Assembly (NCBI GenBank): GCA_020425695.1 | Contig: JAGQRE010000004.1 | Location: 17,469 to 76,415, forward strand | Origin: Planctomycetota bacterium | Lineage (GTDB): Bacteria > Planctomycetota > UBA8742 > UBA2392 | Length of the DNA stretch: 58,947 nt | Reading direction: 5' to 3' | In this document: in pieces, positions 8,233 to 16,400 of the stretch | How positions within the stretch are numbered: position 1 is the stretch's first letter | Layout of the letters: every line of letters begins with the position of its first letter | Notes under the pieces: generated by a model | Seen by the model: the letters and a program-made list of their open reading frames with translations, nothing else | What the model was told of the DNA's origin: nothing | Databases searched by the model: none | Position numbers and translations under genes: made by a program

Positions 8233-9080
8233 TACTTGTTCTCTTCTTCGGGCATCGGTTCAAAAATCAGTGTGACTTCCGGCGTTACGCCGCGCATCGC
8301 TTTCGGAATGCCGTTTGCTTCCGGGTGCGGCGAGTAGATGTCCGGCATGTACGCGTCGTCGCGATCGTTGTCCAGGACGCACGAAGCGTCGCGCCACATC
8401 CCGATCAAGTTGCCCTTCATGTCGGCTTCGAAGATCGAACGATTTATGTTCTCACGGTACTGCTCGAAGCTGCCGTTGAAGATCCAGCCAACTGGCGTCG
8501 GGTTGGCGTCTGTGTTGTGATCCCACAGCCAGTCTTCGACCCGCGCAATCGTCTCTTCGCCGGTTTTCATGTGGTAGAAGCGTACGCTTATCTTGACGCG
8601 ATCGCCGGTCGGCTTGTCGAGATAACCGCGCCCTGCCCGTTTGATCTTCCCCTCCTGCAGCCCGATGATCTCCAGTGCGCGCTTGAGGTGCAGCCCACTG
8701 GCGGCCGTGGCAAACAGACTCTCGTGTGTGTTGCCGCCTGGCGATACCAGCAGATACTCAAGCGGGCGTGTCTGTGAACCAAGCAGCCACGCGTCCATTT
8801 CTACGACCTGCTTTTCGGGGTAGGCACGCAGCCCGCCCTCAAAGGCGACGTAGTCGGCTTTGTTTTGCGGCTCTGTATCAGGTGGTGTGTCCGGCTTGGG
8901 TTGTGGTTCCGGGTCTGCGGACTGATTGCCGTTGGGCTGGCCTGACGTGTTCGCCGACGTAGCGGCTGACTCATTGGCCGACGGTCCATTCGCCATGCCG
9001 GGCGCGGAGTTTGAACCTGAGCCGCACGCGCTAAACAGCGCCACGACCAGTGTAAGGCAACTTAGCACGGACGTTTTCAT
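8232..9080 (-). CDS. YdjY-domain lipoprotein
   Basis: A 282-residue lipoprotein. From the ATG at 9080 the signal peptide ends in the lipobox LFSAC, followed by about 60 residues of Ser/Asn/Pro-rich linker. The remaining domain (about 75-280) matches the YdjY-type domain of planctomycete secreted proteins: THESLFATAASGLHLKRALEIIG, then VEDWLWDHNTD, GWIFNGSF and ending in PEVTLIFEPMPEE. The family function is unknown. It sits 129 bases downstream of the third exbD and directly overlaps the next membrane-protein gene. Lipidation and position suggest a periplasmic or outer-membrane partner of the ExbBD complex, which is inference. A start 11 codons upstream is possible but lacks support. Confidence 0.82.
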   Translation of the reverse strand: MKTSVLSCLTLVVALFSACGSGSNSAPGMANGPSANESAATSANTSGQPNGNQSADPEPQPKPDTPPDTEPQNKADYVAFEGGLRAYPEKQVVEMDAWLLGSQTRPLEYLLVSPGGNTHESLFATAASGLHLKRALEIIGLQEGKIKRAGRGYLDKPTGDRVKISVRFYHMKTGEETIARVEDWLWDHNTDANPTPVGWIFNGSFEQYRENINRSIFEADMKGNLIGMWRDASCVLDNDRDDAYMPDIYSPHPEANGIPKAMRGVTPEVTLIFEPMPEEENK

Positions 9081-9209
9081 ACTCACCCCAGACAGTTCCG
9101 CTTCGACGGGCAACCTGACACCTATTTAACGGACATGCTGCGCCTAAAGCCCGAATATTCAAGGGGTTGGGGTAAACCGCCGGGGCTTCGAAGGCCGCCG
9201 GCGATAAAC

Positions 9210-9836
9210 TCAGCGCGAGTACTTGCCCAAGGCGTCAGCAAACTTGAACGTTAGGGGGATTGGGTCCTGTTTGGCATCCCGACGTTTGTTGTTGATAGCC
9301 TCCGTCGCGTCCATCGCCAAACTCACGAACAACCACGGTGCTGTGCCTGAACGTGCACCCTCGGCGGCATCGACAGCGAACGAAATCTCGAATTTCTCGA
9401 AGTTTGCTCCACTACGCGCCCCATAGTTTTCGATGGTCTTGACCAAGTTTGCATGGACTGCTTTGTAGCGGGCCTTTTTCGCGGCAACCGCGGAACCGGA
9501 GTCAGTCGAGATAATCACCATCTCGTCGAGGCGTGTGAAACTGCCTTCAACAGGCACACGACCACGAGCGTCAATAGCGACTACAAAGCTGTTCGCGCTC
9601 AACTCCTGATTCCAAACACAGTAAATTGTGAGTTTCTCTTTGGGTGGGTATCGATCACTGTTGGGCCCTTCATCTGTAGGCAGGTCAACCAGGAACTTTC
9701 GTTCATCTGCCCGAAAGCGGGTGCAGAGTATGAAGAAGATTAGCAGTTGGAACGTCACGTCGATCATCGGCGTGAGGTCCGGTGTCGCGTTCTCGCGCGT
9801 TCGTTTTCGTTCAGTCTTGCGGCGTTGTGTTTGCAT
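9210..9836 (-). CDS. exbD: ExbD/TolR-family protein (third exbD paralogue)
   Basis: ExbD/TolR proteins sit in the inner membrane with ExbB/TolQ and couple proton flow to mechanical work in the periplasm. The 208-residue protein has a basic cytoplasmic start, then TPDLTPMIDVTFQLLIFF with the essential membrane Asp at residue 26, and a periplasmic domain of about 160 residues. That is longer than typical ExbD (about 140 in total). It is clearly a duplicate of the next upstream exbD (shared FILCTRF, AIDARGR, FAVDAAEGARSGTAPWLFVSLAMDA). The ATG at 9836 follows AGGAG. A terminator-like hairpin separates it from the upstream copy, so its expression may be lower or independent. Confidence 0.92.
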   Translation of the reverse strand: MQTQRRKTERKRTRENATPDLTPMIDVTFQLLIFFILCTRFRADERKFLVDLPTDEGPNSDRYPPKEKLTIYCVWNQELSANSFVVAIDARGRVPVEGSFTRLDEMVIISTDSGSAVAAKKARYKAVHANLVKTIENYGARSGANFEKFEISFAVDAAEGARSGTAPWLFVSLAMDATEAINNKRRDAKQDPIPLTFKFADALGKYSR

Positions 9837-9921
9837 GGCGAATCTCCTGTGCAGATTCGCCCCGGGATGGAACACCATTTAAACGTGCCGTCGCGATAAA
9901 GGATCAATGCAACAACGCAAA

Positions 9922-9943
9922 CGGGGCCTGCAAGCAGGCCCCG
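9922..9943 (-). terminator. Intrinsic terminator or attenuator between exbD paralogues
   Basis: A perfect GC-rich stem (CGGGGCCTGC and complement) with a tiny loop is followed on the minus strand by TTTGCGTTGTTGC. It lies between the second and third exbD, inside the same-strand run, so readthrough would be needed for downstream genes unless a separate promoter exists. Confidence 0.7.
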
Positions 9944-9966
9944 CTGAATGCCTTTGTCATTATCAG

Positions 9967-10587
9967 CTACTTCGAAAAGTTGCCCATTGAGTCAGCGAAC
10001 TTGAAGGTAACCGACAACGGTTTGAAGCCGTTGGCTTCGCGGTTCTGGTTGACCTTGGCAGACGCGTCAATGGCAAGGCTCACGAACATCCATGGCGCCG
10101 TGCCTGACTTCGCGCCTTCCATTGCGTTGACGGCGAATGAGATCTCCAGCTTCTCAATCCGGTCAACACCACTCTTGTTGATGTAGGCTTCCGTCGCGGC
10201 TACCAGGTTGTCGAAAATCTGGCCGTACAGGCGCTTCTTCTCAAGGATGGCACCGTTGCCGTCACTTGGGAAAATCACCAGTTGCTCAAGCGTCGAGTAA
10301 CTGTTTTCAACCGGTTTGCGACCACGTGCGTCGATTGCCACCATGTAGGTGTTCGCACCGGCAGCCGGGTCCCAGTTGCAGTAAATCGTGATCTGCTCCT
10401 TGGGAACTGAAGGCTGGCTTTGCAGACCCTCATCCTTCGGCAACTGCACCTGGTGATTGCGTTCTTCTACTTTGAACCGCGTGCACAGAATGAAGAAGAT
10501 CAGCAACTGGAATGTCACGTCGATCATCGGCGTGAGGTCCGGTGATGCCTTCTCGTCTGACTTGCGGGACTTGCGCTTCCTCGCCAT
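9967..10587 (-). CDS. exbD: ExbD/TolR-family protein (second exbD paralogue)
   Basis: A 206-residue ExbD/TolR protein with a Lys/Arg-rich N-terminus, SPDLTPMIDVTFQLLIFF (proton-path Asp at residue 23) and a single membrane helix ending in FILCTRF. The enlarged periplasmic domain is shared with the third paralogue: AIDARGRKPVENSYSTLEQL and FAVNAMEGAKSGTAPWMFVS. It starts 22 bases after the stop of the first exbD and is surely cotranscribed with exbB. An intact Asp argues for an active motor subunit. The paralogous pair could form a heterodimer. Confidence 0.93.
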   Translation of the reverse strand: MARKRKSRKSDEKASPDLTPMIDVTFQLLIFFILCTRFKVEERNHQVQLPKDEGLQSQPSVPKEQITIYCNWDPAAGANTYMVAIDARGRKPVENSYSTLEQLVIFPSDGNGAILEKKRLYGQIFDNLVAATEAYINKSGVDRIEKLEISFAVNAMEGAKSGTAPWMFVSLAIDASAKVNQNREANGFKPLSVTFKFADSMGNFSK

Positions 10588-10609
10588 GGATATCTCCGAC
10601 CAACCCGGT

Positions 10610-11119
10610 CTATTCGACCTTCTGGTCCTTCATGATTGCGATCTTGATCTTGTACATGCGGGCCTCAACCATGAGTTCAATGAGCTTGCCGAACTCACCG
10701 GCCGGGCAGCGCGCGTCACAGCGCACAAGAAGCATGTTTTCACTGATGCCGTCCGGACCACGACCGGGATACTCGATTTCCGGGTTCACGGTACTGGCCA
10801 CTGACTCAAGAATGCCCTTCATTTCATCGGCGCCGCGCGGTGTAGGCTCACCATAGCAGAACCAACCAAACTCGTCGGGCATGTCTTCACTGGCACCCTG
10901 GTTCACCGGCGCGATGTGCACGGTGAATATTTTCTTCGCGTTCGGGTCTTCTTCGTTAGCCGCGAGCGCATCCGGCAAGCGCAGACTGACGTTGTCCTGC
11001 GTCGTAATCTGCGTCACGACCATGAAGAAGATGATCAGCTGGAATGTCACGTCGATCATCGGGGTCATGTCGACCTCGGCGCCCTCAGTGACAGGAGCTT
11101 TCTTTCTGGACTTGGCCAT
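10610..11119 (-). CDS. exbD: ExbD/TolR-family protein (first exbD paralogue)
   Basis: A 169-residue ExbD/TolR protein immediately downstream of exbB. It has a basic start, VDMTPMIDVTFQLIIFFMVV with the membrane Asp at residue 23, and a periplasmic part unlike the other two copies. That part includes a loop with Cys residues (WFCYG, LLVRCDARCPAGEFGKLIEL) and ends in YKIKIAIMKDQKVE. The ATG at 11119 follows GGAG; an upstream in-frame ATG at 11158 lies in the intergenic hairpin and is rejected. Three ExbD genes beside one ExbB imply subunit specialisation. Confidence 0.93.
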   Translation of the reverse strand: MAKSRKKAPVTEGAEVDMTPMIDVTFQLIIFFMVVTQITTQDNVSLRLPDALAANEEDPNAKKIFTVHIAPVNQGASEDMPDEFGWFCYGEPTPRGADEMKGILESVASTVNPEIEYPGRGPDGISENMLLVRCDARCPAGEFGKLIELMVEARMYKIKIAIMKDQKVE

Positions 11120-11140
11120 TTTCTGTTTCTCCGAGCCATG

Positions 11141-11164
11141 CGGCGGGTGAACCATCACCCGCCG
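11141..11164 (-). other. Intercistronic hairpin between exbB and the first exbD
   Basis: CGGCGGGTG and its complement flank a six-base loop (9-bp stem), with no T tract. It could stabilise the exbB part of the mRNA and help set an ExbB excess over ExbD, which ExbBD complexes need. The role is inferred. Confidence 0.5.
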
Positions 11165-11176
11165 GTCTGCTGATAC

Positions 11177-11920
11177 TTACTGCTGTGCGGCGTAGGCGGC
11201 GATGGTCTCAACCATGTCGTCGCTGACGAGACCGATCGAGCTGCCGATCGACTGCACTTTGTTCTTGAAGTACCAGTAGAAGGTCAAACCCGGGATAGCG
11301 ATAACCAGGCCCAGAACCGTTGAAAGCAGCGCGAGCGCGATACCGCCGGCAACCATCTTCGGGTTCACCTGACCACCTGGAGCAGTTTCAATCTTGGCGA
11401 AAGCCATAACCATACCAGACACCGTGCCGAACAGACCCATCAGCGGACCCACCGAGGCGCACAGGGCGATCGGGCTGATGTGGAAGTCAAGCTTGCCCTG
11501 TTCGGCGTCGGACATCGAGATGGCTGCGTCCTTGACGCTTTCAGGGCCGAACTGCATGCGGTTCAGGGCCGCGCCGACCGTGCGGGTCAGGTAGTTCGGG
11601 GCGCTTTCACAGTACTGGAGCGCGCCTTCAAGATCGCCTTCGTCAATGTAGTTCTGAAGCGCGCCAATCACTTCCGGCGGCACGATCTTGTCGCGGCGAA
11701 CGTTCACGAAGCACTCGATGACCCAGCCGAACATGAAGACCGACACGAGGATAATCGCAAGCTGCGTAATGATACCGAACGCACCACCCGGAATACCGAG
11801 CAGCTTTTCACCGAGCGAGTAAGTGGCTTCTTCCTGGGCGAATACCGCAGGGGCCATCACCGCGCCGATTGCAAAAATAGTCACAGCAGCCACGGCCTTC
11901 TTGGATATCTGCAAGTTCAT
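11177..11920 (-). CDS. exbB: MotA/TolQ/ExbB proton channel protein with N-terminal signal peptide
   Basis: The stator-ring subunit of an ExbBD/TolQR-type proton-driven motor in the inner membrane. From the ATG at 11920 (good AGGAG) the 247-residue protein has a cleavable-looking signal peptide (1-27, ending VFA), then three membrane helices at about 52-73, 155-180 and 199-222. The ExbB core is in helices 2-3: ISPIALCASVGPLMGLFGTVSG and GGIALALLSTVLGLVIAIPG. The cytoplasmic loop holds an EGDLEGALQYCESAPNYLTR segment. It is followed by three exbD genes on the same strand and preceded by two repeat-protein genes, so the motor is probably dedicated to that cluster. Confidence 0.95.
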   Translation of the reverse strand: MNLQISKKAVAAVTIFAIGAVMAPAVFAQEEATYSLGEKLLGIPGGAFGIITQLAIILVSVFMFGWVIECFVNVRRDKIVPPEVIGALQNYIDEGDLEGALQYCESAPNYLTRTVGAALNRMQFGPESVKDAAISMSDAEQGKLDFHISPIALCASVGPLMGLFGTVSGMVMAFAKIETAPGGQVNPKMVAGGIALALLSTVLGLVIAIPGLTFYWYFKNKVQSIGSSIGLVSDDMVETIAAYAAQQ

Positions 11921-12070
11921 GTGGTTCTTCTCCTGCCCTGTACTGATCCGGCAAGTCCCGCCGTTCGGGGCTGCCGTCAAATGAGTTTGGATGAACAACT
12001 TCAACAAACGGGGGTTGGTTCAAATGGTTCATCAAAATGCGGAAATTGGCGAACCTCTTTGGGCCACAAA

Positions 12071-13399
12071 TCAGTCACCCTTGTATTTATTGACGATCTT
12101 CTGAATGCCCGGGATGCTTTCGTCGTCCGCAGCCTTCGTCTTCGGCAGCAGCGTCGTCAGCTCCGACAGGTATTTCTCTGACAACTTTGCGTAAATAGAG
12201 GCCTGTACAGGCTTGCCGCTGTTCGAGTCAGCAAGCTGGGCACAAGCGTTGGCGGCGCCAAGCAACGCCTTGCTACGGATTTCATCATCCGCATTGAACA
12301 GGGACAACGAGATCGTGAAGCTTTCGTAGGCCTCGGCCCAGTCGTCTGCGCGCTTTGCCTTAGCCGACTGCACCAGCCCCATGCCCACGAACGAGCCTGC
12401 GGTCAAATAGGCGAGGTCCTGGTCAATCCAGCCCTTCTTGGGCTGCCAGGGGCGACCGTCCTTCTTATGGTCTTTCGTCCAGTTCCGGGTTGCTTCAAAG
12501 AAACGCGACTGTGCGCCGGTGGCGTCACCTTCCAGAATCTGCATGAAACCGACCTTCAACTGCGCCTCATAGGAGGCACGTGAGGGACGCCCGGCATTCT
12601 TCTTCAAGGCCACACGGGCAAGGTCGTCATAGTTCTGGCGTGCGCCCTTGTAGTCCTTCTGGTCTTCAGCGTAACGGGCCGAAGCACGCAGAGCGCGGAG
12701 ACCCCAGTCAAAGTATTCCTTGTCGCCTGAGTTCGATGACAGAGTTTCCGTCAGGTCCTGCAACGGCTTGAATGCCTTTGTGTTAGCGCTGCCGGCATCA
12801 CCCTGCTTGAGGTAGGCCAACCCCAGCGCTTCCAGCGCGTCGAGGTAAAAGCGATTGAGCCCACCCGCGTTGTCGACCTTCTTGCCACTGACGCCGGAAG
12901 CAAAGGATGCACGCGGCACAACGTTTCTGTCCACGAGGTTATCAGCCTTTTCAGCTTCCTTGATGTACGCCTCAAGCCCACTGATGGCCGCGCCGTAGTC
13001 GGATTGCAGATACTGCCCCATGGCCGCGAAATACTGGCAGCTAAGCTGGACGCGCGCCCACTGGTCATCACCCCAACCGGACGGCTTCTCGCCGTTCATC
13101 ATGGCATTCGCATCGGCGATGAGTCGGTCACCACGTCCGCCGGCAAGCTTACGCGACAAGCCGTTGTACTCGTCCATGGCCTGGCCTGAGTAACGAACGT
13201 CATCCAGGTTCCACAGACGGACGTTAGTTCCGAAGCGATCACGCTCGGATTCCCAGATCACACCGGAAACAGTCTCGGCCTGGATGTCGTACGCCTGCAG
13301 TGATTGTCCGTCCTTGGTCTGGATCACACCGCCAGCCGCGGCGCTGAGTGCGCCGGCTAGCAGCAATGCGGTGGTCGAAGCCAGAATGATGTTTCTCAT
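12071..13399 (-). CDS. Secreted TPR-like repeat protein
   Basis: A 442-residue periplasmic protein with a clear signal peptide (MRNIILASTTALLLAGALSA). Next comes a short beta-rich segment, GGVIQTKDGQSLQAYDIQAE, of a type seen at the start of planctomycete repeat proteins. The rest is helical repeats, including AAISGLEAYIKEAEKADN, YLDALEALGLAYLKQGDAGSA and GARQNYDDLARVALKKN. TPR-like folds usually hold protein complexes together. The gene begins 25 bases after the 1353-residue TPR gene and precedes exbB by 150 bases, so it links the TPR and ExbBD parts. AAGGAG precedes the ATG. No enzymatic motif is seen. Confidence 0.85.
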   Translation of the reverse strand: MRNIILASTTALLLAGALSAAAGGVIQTKDGQSLQAYDIQAETVSGVIWESERDRFGTNVRLWNLDDVRYSGQAMDEYNGLSRKLAGGRGDRLIADANAMMNGEKPSGWGDDQWARVQLSCQYFAAMGQYLQSDYGAAISGLEAYIKEAEKADNLVDRNVVPRASFASGVSGKKVDNAGGLNRFYLDALEALGLAYLKQGDAGSANTKAFKPLQDLTETLSSNSGDKEYFDWGLRALRASARYAEDQKDYKGARQNYDDLARVALKKNAGRPSRASYEAQLKVGFMQILEGDATGAQSRFFEATRNWTKDHKKDGRPWQPKKGWIDQDLAYLTAGSFVGMGLVQSAKAKRADDWAEAYESFTISLSLFNADDEIRSKALLGAANACAQLADSNSGKPVQASIYAKLSEKYLSELTTLLPKTKAADDESIPGIQKIVNKYKGD

Positions 13400-13424
13400 G
13401 TCGTTCTCCTTGCCTGAGCCCCAT

Positions 13425-16400
13425 TTACTGGGTCTTCAGGGAGATTCCGTTCGATTTGCAAAGTTCGGCAATCTTCTTGCCGTAGCCCTTGAGGCGCTCA
13501 AGGTACTGCTTGATGTCCTCGGGCAGGTAGGTCTGGTCCAGACCGCCTTCTCGCATGGCCGCGTTGTACGCGTCCTGGAAGGTTCTCTGGGCGCCGTCAC
13601 CCTTGAGCTGTTCGATGCCCTTATCTTCCTTGCCGTAGGCCTCAATCCACTGGATCAGCACCTTCAACCAGTCCTCAAGGTTGCGGCGGAAGTCGCCGCG
13701 GAACTGATAGCGACCCAGCAGGGTGAACTGCACCCAGACCTTCAGGTGAATCTGCGATGCTTCCCACAGGTAGCCGGCCTTGTCGGTTGGGACGTCCTGT
13801 AGCGGGTTCTTGGGGTTCTTCTCAAGGGTCCGTGAGCTCTGGTCCACGTACTTCGGCCATTCGATTTTCACGTCGCCCGCGCGATGCAGCTCAAGGAAGA
13901 TCTCCGCCATGGCGTCACTGATGTACAGGTAGTTGTCTTCCAGTTCTTTCTGGAAGAGCAACGTGTAGGCGTCATTCATCTTCTTGTTGGTGTCACGCAG
14001 AAGGTTGAAGCTCCAGCAGCGGCGCATCATCAGCGCAGCCTTCTTCAACTTCTCGATGTCCTTGTCTTCCTTGTAGAGCTCAAGGTACGCCTTGCCGAGC
14101 TGATACTTGACCTCAAGCTCCGTGGCCGTGCCGGTCTTGCCGACGCGCTTGGTGCGTTGGTCAACGGGTACAGACTCTTCCTTGCCCCAGGCGCGGTCGC
14201 CGCCGAAGCGCTCAACGTAGCTGCTGAGGTACTTGACCGTGTTGTTCCAGTCCCGGATCTGGAAGAACTGGTTGCCGAGCAACAGCACCGACTTTTCTTC
14301 AAGGCCCTCGGGGCCGCCTTCACCACGGCGGACGCGATACTCTTCGTAGTACTTCAGCAGGCGTGTCGTATACGGACGGGCGCGCTCAAGCACGTCAGCG
14401 GCCTGGTTGTCCATGAACGTGCCAAACTCGTAGATGAAGATCGTACCGGTGAAGTATGCCAGCTCCTCGGATGCGATCGTGATGTAATTCTGCAGGTCCG
14501 AGTAAAGCTGGATCTTGGTGTTGTCCGCGTTCTCCTTCTTCACTTCCGCGTCGATCAGTCCCTTGAGTTTGTCGAGCAATTCATAGTCGCTAACGCCGGA
14601 AAGCGCCTTATCAAGGTCAGCCTTGATGGGCTTGAAGCTCTCCTTCTTCATCTGGGCGTTGTATTCCGAACGCACCGCCTTGCCCCAGCGCTTCGGGTAT
14701 TCTTCGGCGAGGGCATCCCACTTGGCTTTGATGGTGTCACGCAAGTCCGGCAGGTTTTCACGAACTTCCGTGTTCTTCTCGCCATCAAACAGCAACTCAA
14801 GAATCCAGCGCTGCCAGAAGTGCTCTGCGAGGATCATGCGTTTTTCGTGGGTCGACTTCGCCTCGGCGTGGCGTTTGGCATCTGCCGCCCACTCGTCGCT
14901 GTACTTGTCGTTGATGCGCTCGAAGGCGTTCTTCTTCAACTGGTTCGATCGTGAGATCAACACCGATGCCGCCTTGGCCATCGCGTTGGTCTTGGGTGTC
15001 AGCGTCTCGCGGAGGATTGCGTAGACGTTGCCGACCATGCGGCGGATTTCCTTGTCGTCGTCCGGGAATGCTTCGACGTATGCACGGTACACTTCTTCGC
15101 AGGCGTCACCGTCTTTGGCATCTGCCAGCGCGTAGAAGCTGAGGCGCAGTGCGCCCTTCTGGTACGCCTTACTGGTGGCCAGGTGTGCGCCGAACCACTT
15201 CCAGTATGGGCGCAGGATACCGAGCGCCAACGGACGCTCCTCGGCTTGCAACGCCTCCTGCGTCGCCTGCGGAAGCTTGCGTGGCGGGTTACGCAGGAGA
15301 TAGGCGAGTTCATAGGCCGCGTAGCCCATGCGCTTCATGTCTGCATCCGGCTCGCCTTCGCCGCTGGGGTTGTCGCGCATCCAGGCGGTGTTGCGCACCT
15401 GTGCGACCGCACCGATCGCGTCAGCCAATGTCGGGTTTTCGTTGCCTTCAAGCGCTTCCTTCACGCGGTCCCAGTCCTTCTGAGCCTCGAACAGGAAGTA
15501 CTTCTTGTAGTAGTAGACGGCCTTGTGCCAGTTCACAAGCTGGTCCGGCGTGTCACTTGCCAGGATCGCGTCCCAGTGCTTCTTGCCGACACTGCTGACC
15601 AGGGATGCCGGCAGGTCAGGCAGATCCGTCTCGTGGCGGGCGATCTGTCCCTGATACCAGTCCGGGTCTTCGATGTCCCACTTGTAGTTCTCTTTGTCGC
15701 TTTCGCCGCGACGGTTGTTGCGCGGGGCGTTCGCGTCGTCGGCCACGTTTGAATACGCTTTGGCACCCAGATACAGCGCCAACTGATAGCTGCGATAGCG
15801 GGCGGGCAGGTTCACCATTCGAACGGCAGCCTGGTGATACTTCTTTTCATCAAACAAGGTCTTGGCCGACTTGAAACCAAGGTCCATCCGCGCGGCGTCG
15901 CCAGCCAACATGGCCTTCAGTTCGTCAGCGCTTTCAGAAAGCTTCTTGTAGTAGCGGTTGTCGGGCTCGCCGTACTCGTCGTCGATCAGGAAGCTTGCGT
16001 GGCGCGCGAACTGGTTCGCCATCTCGCCCGGGAAGCCGTAAAGCGACTTGCCGTCGGTGATCTTTGAGCAACGCCCCTTCATGTGGGCCGGGACCTGGCT
16101 GTCTTCCGGGAACTTCTCCTGGAAGTAAATCGTGCGGTAGCTGCCCTCGCGATAAACCATCGCGGCGTCAAGGAAGCGCCACATACGCGAGTACATTTCA
16201 CCCATACGCACGAAACATGCCGGTGCGAACGTCTCGAAGGTCTTTACGTCGTCGCAGGCGACGATGAGCGACTGATATGCCTGGATGTTCTTGAGAATCA
16301 CAGACACGGGGTTGGTATCGAGTTCAGCGTAAACCGTGCCCGCACACTTGAAGCGCAGTTCATTGTCGAGGTTGTCACGTGTAGCAATATCGGCCAGCAC

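Noticed and set aside
13884-14954. Long open frame (356 codons) on the plus strand
   Set aside because: Fully antisense to the 1353-residue TPR gene. It has no ribosome-binding site or domain and reflects the codon bias of the real gene.
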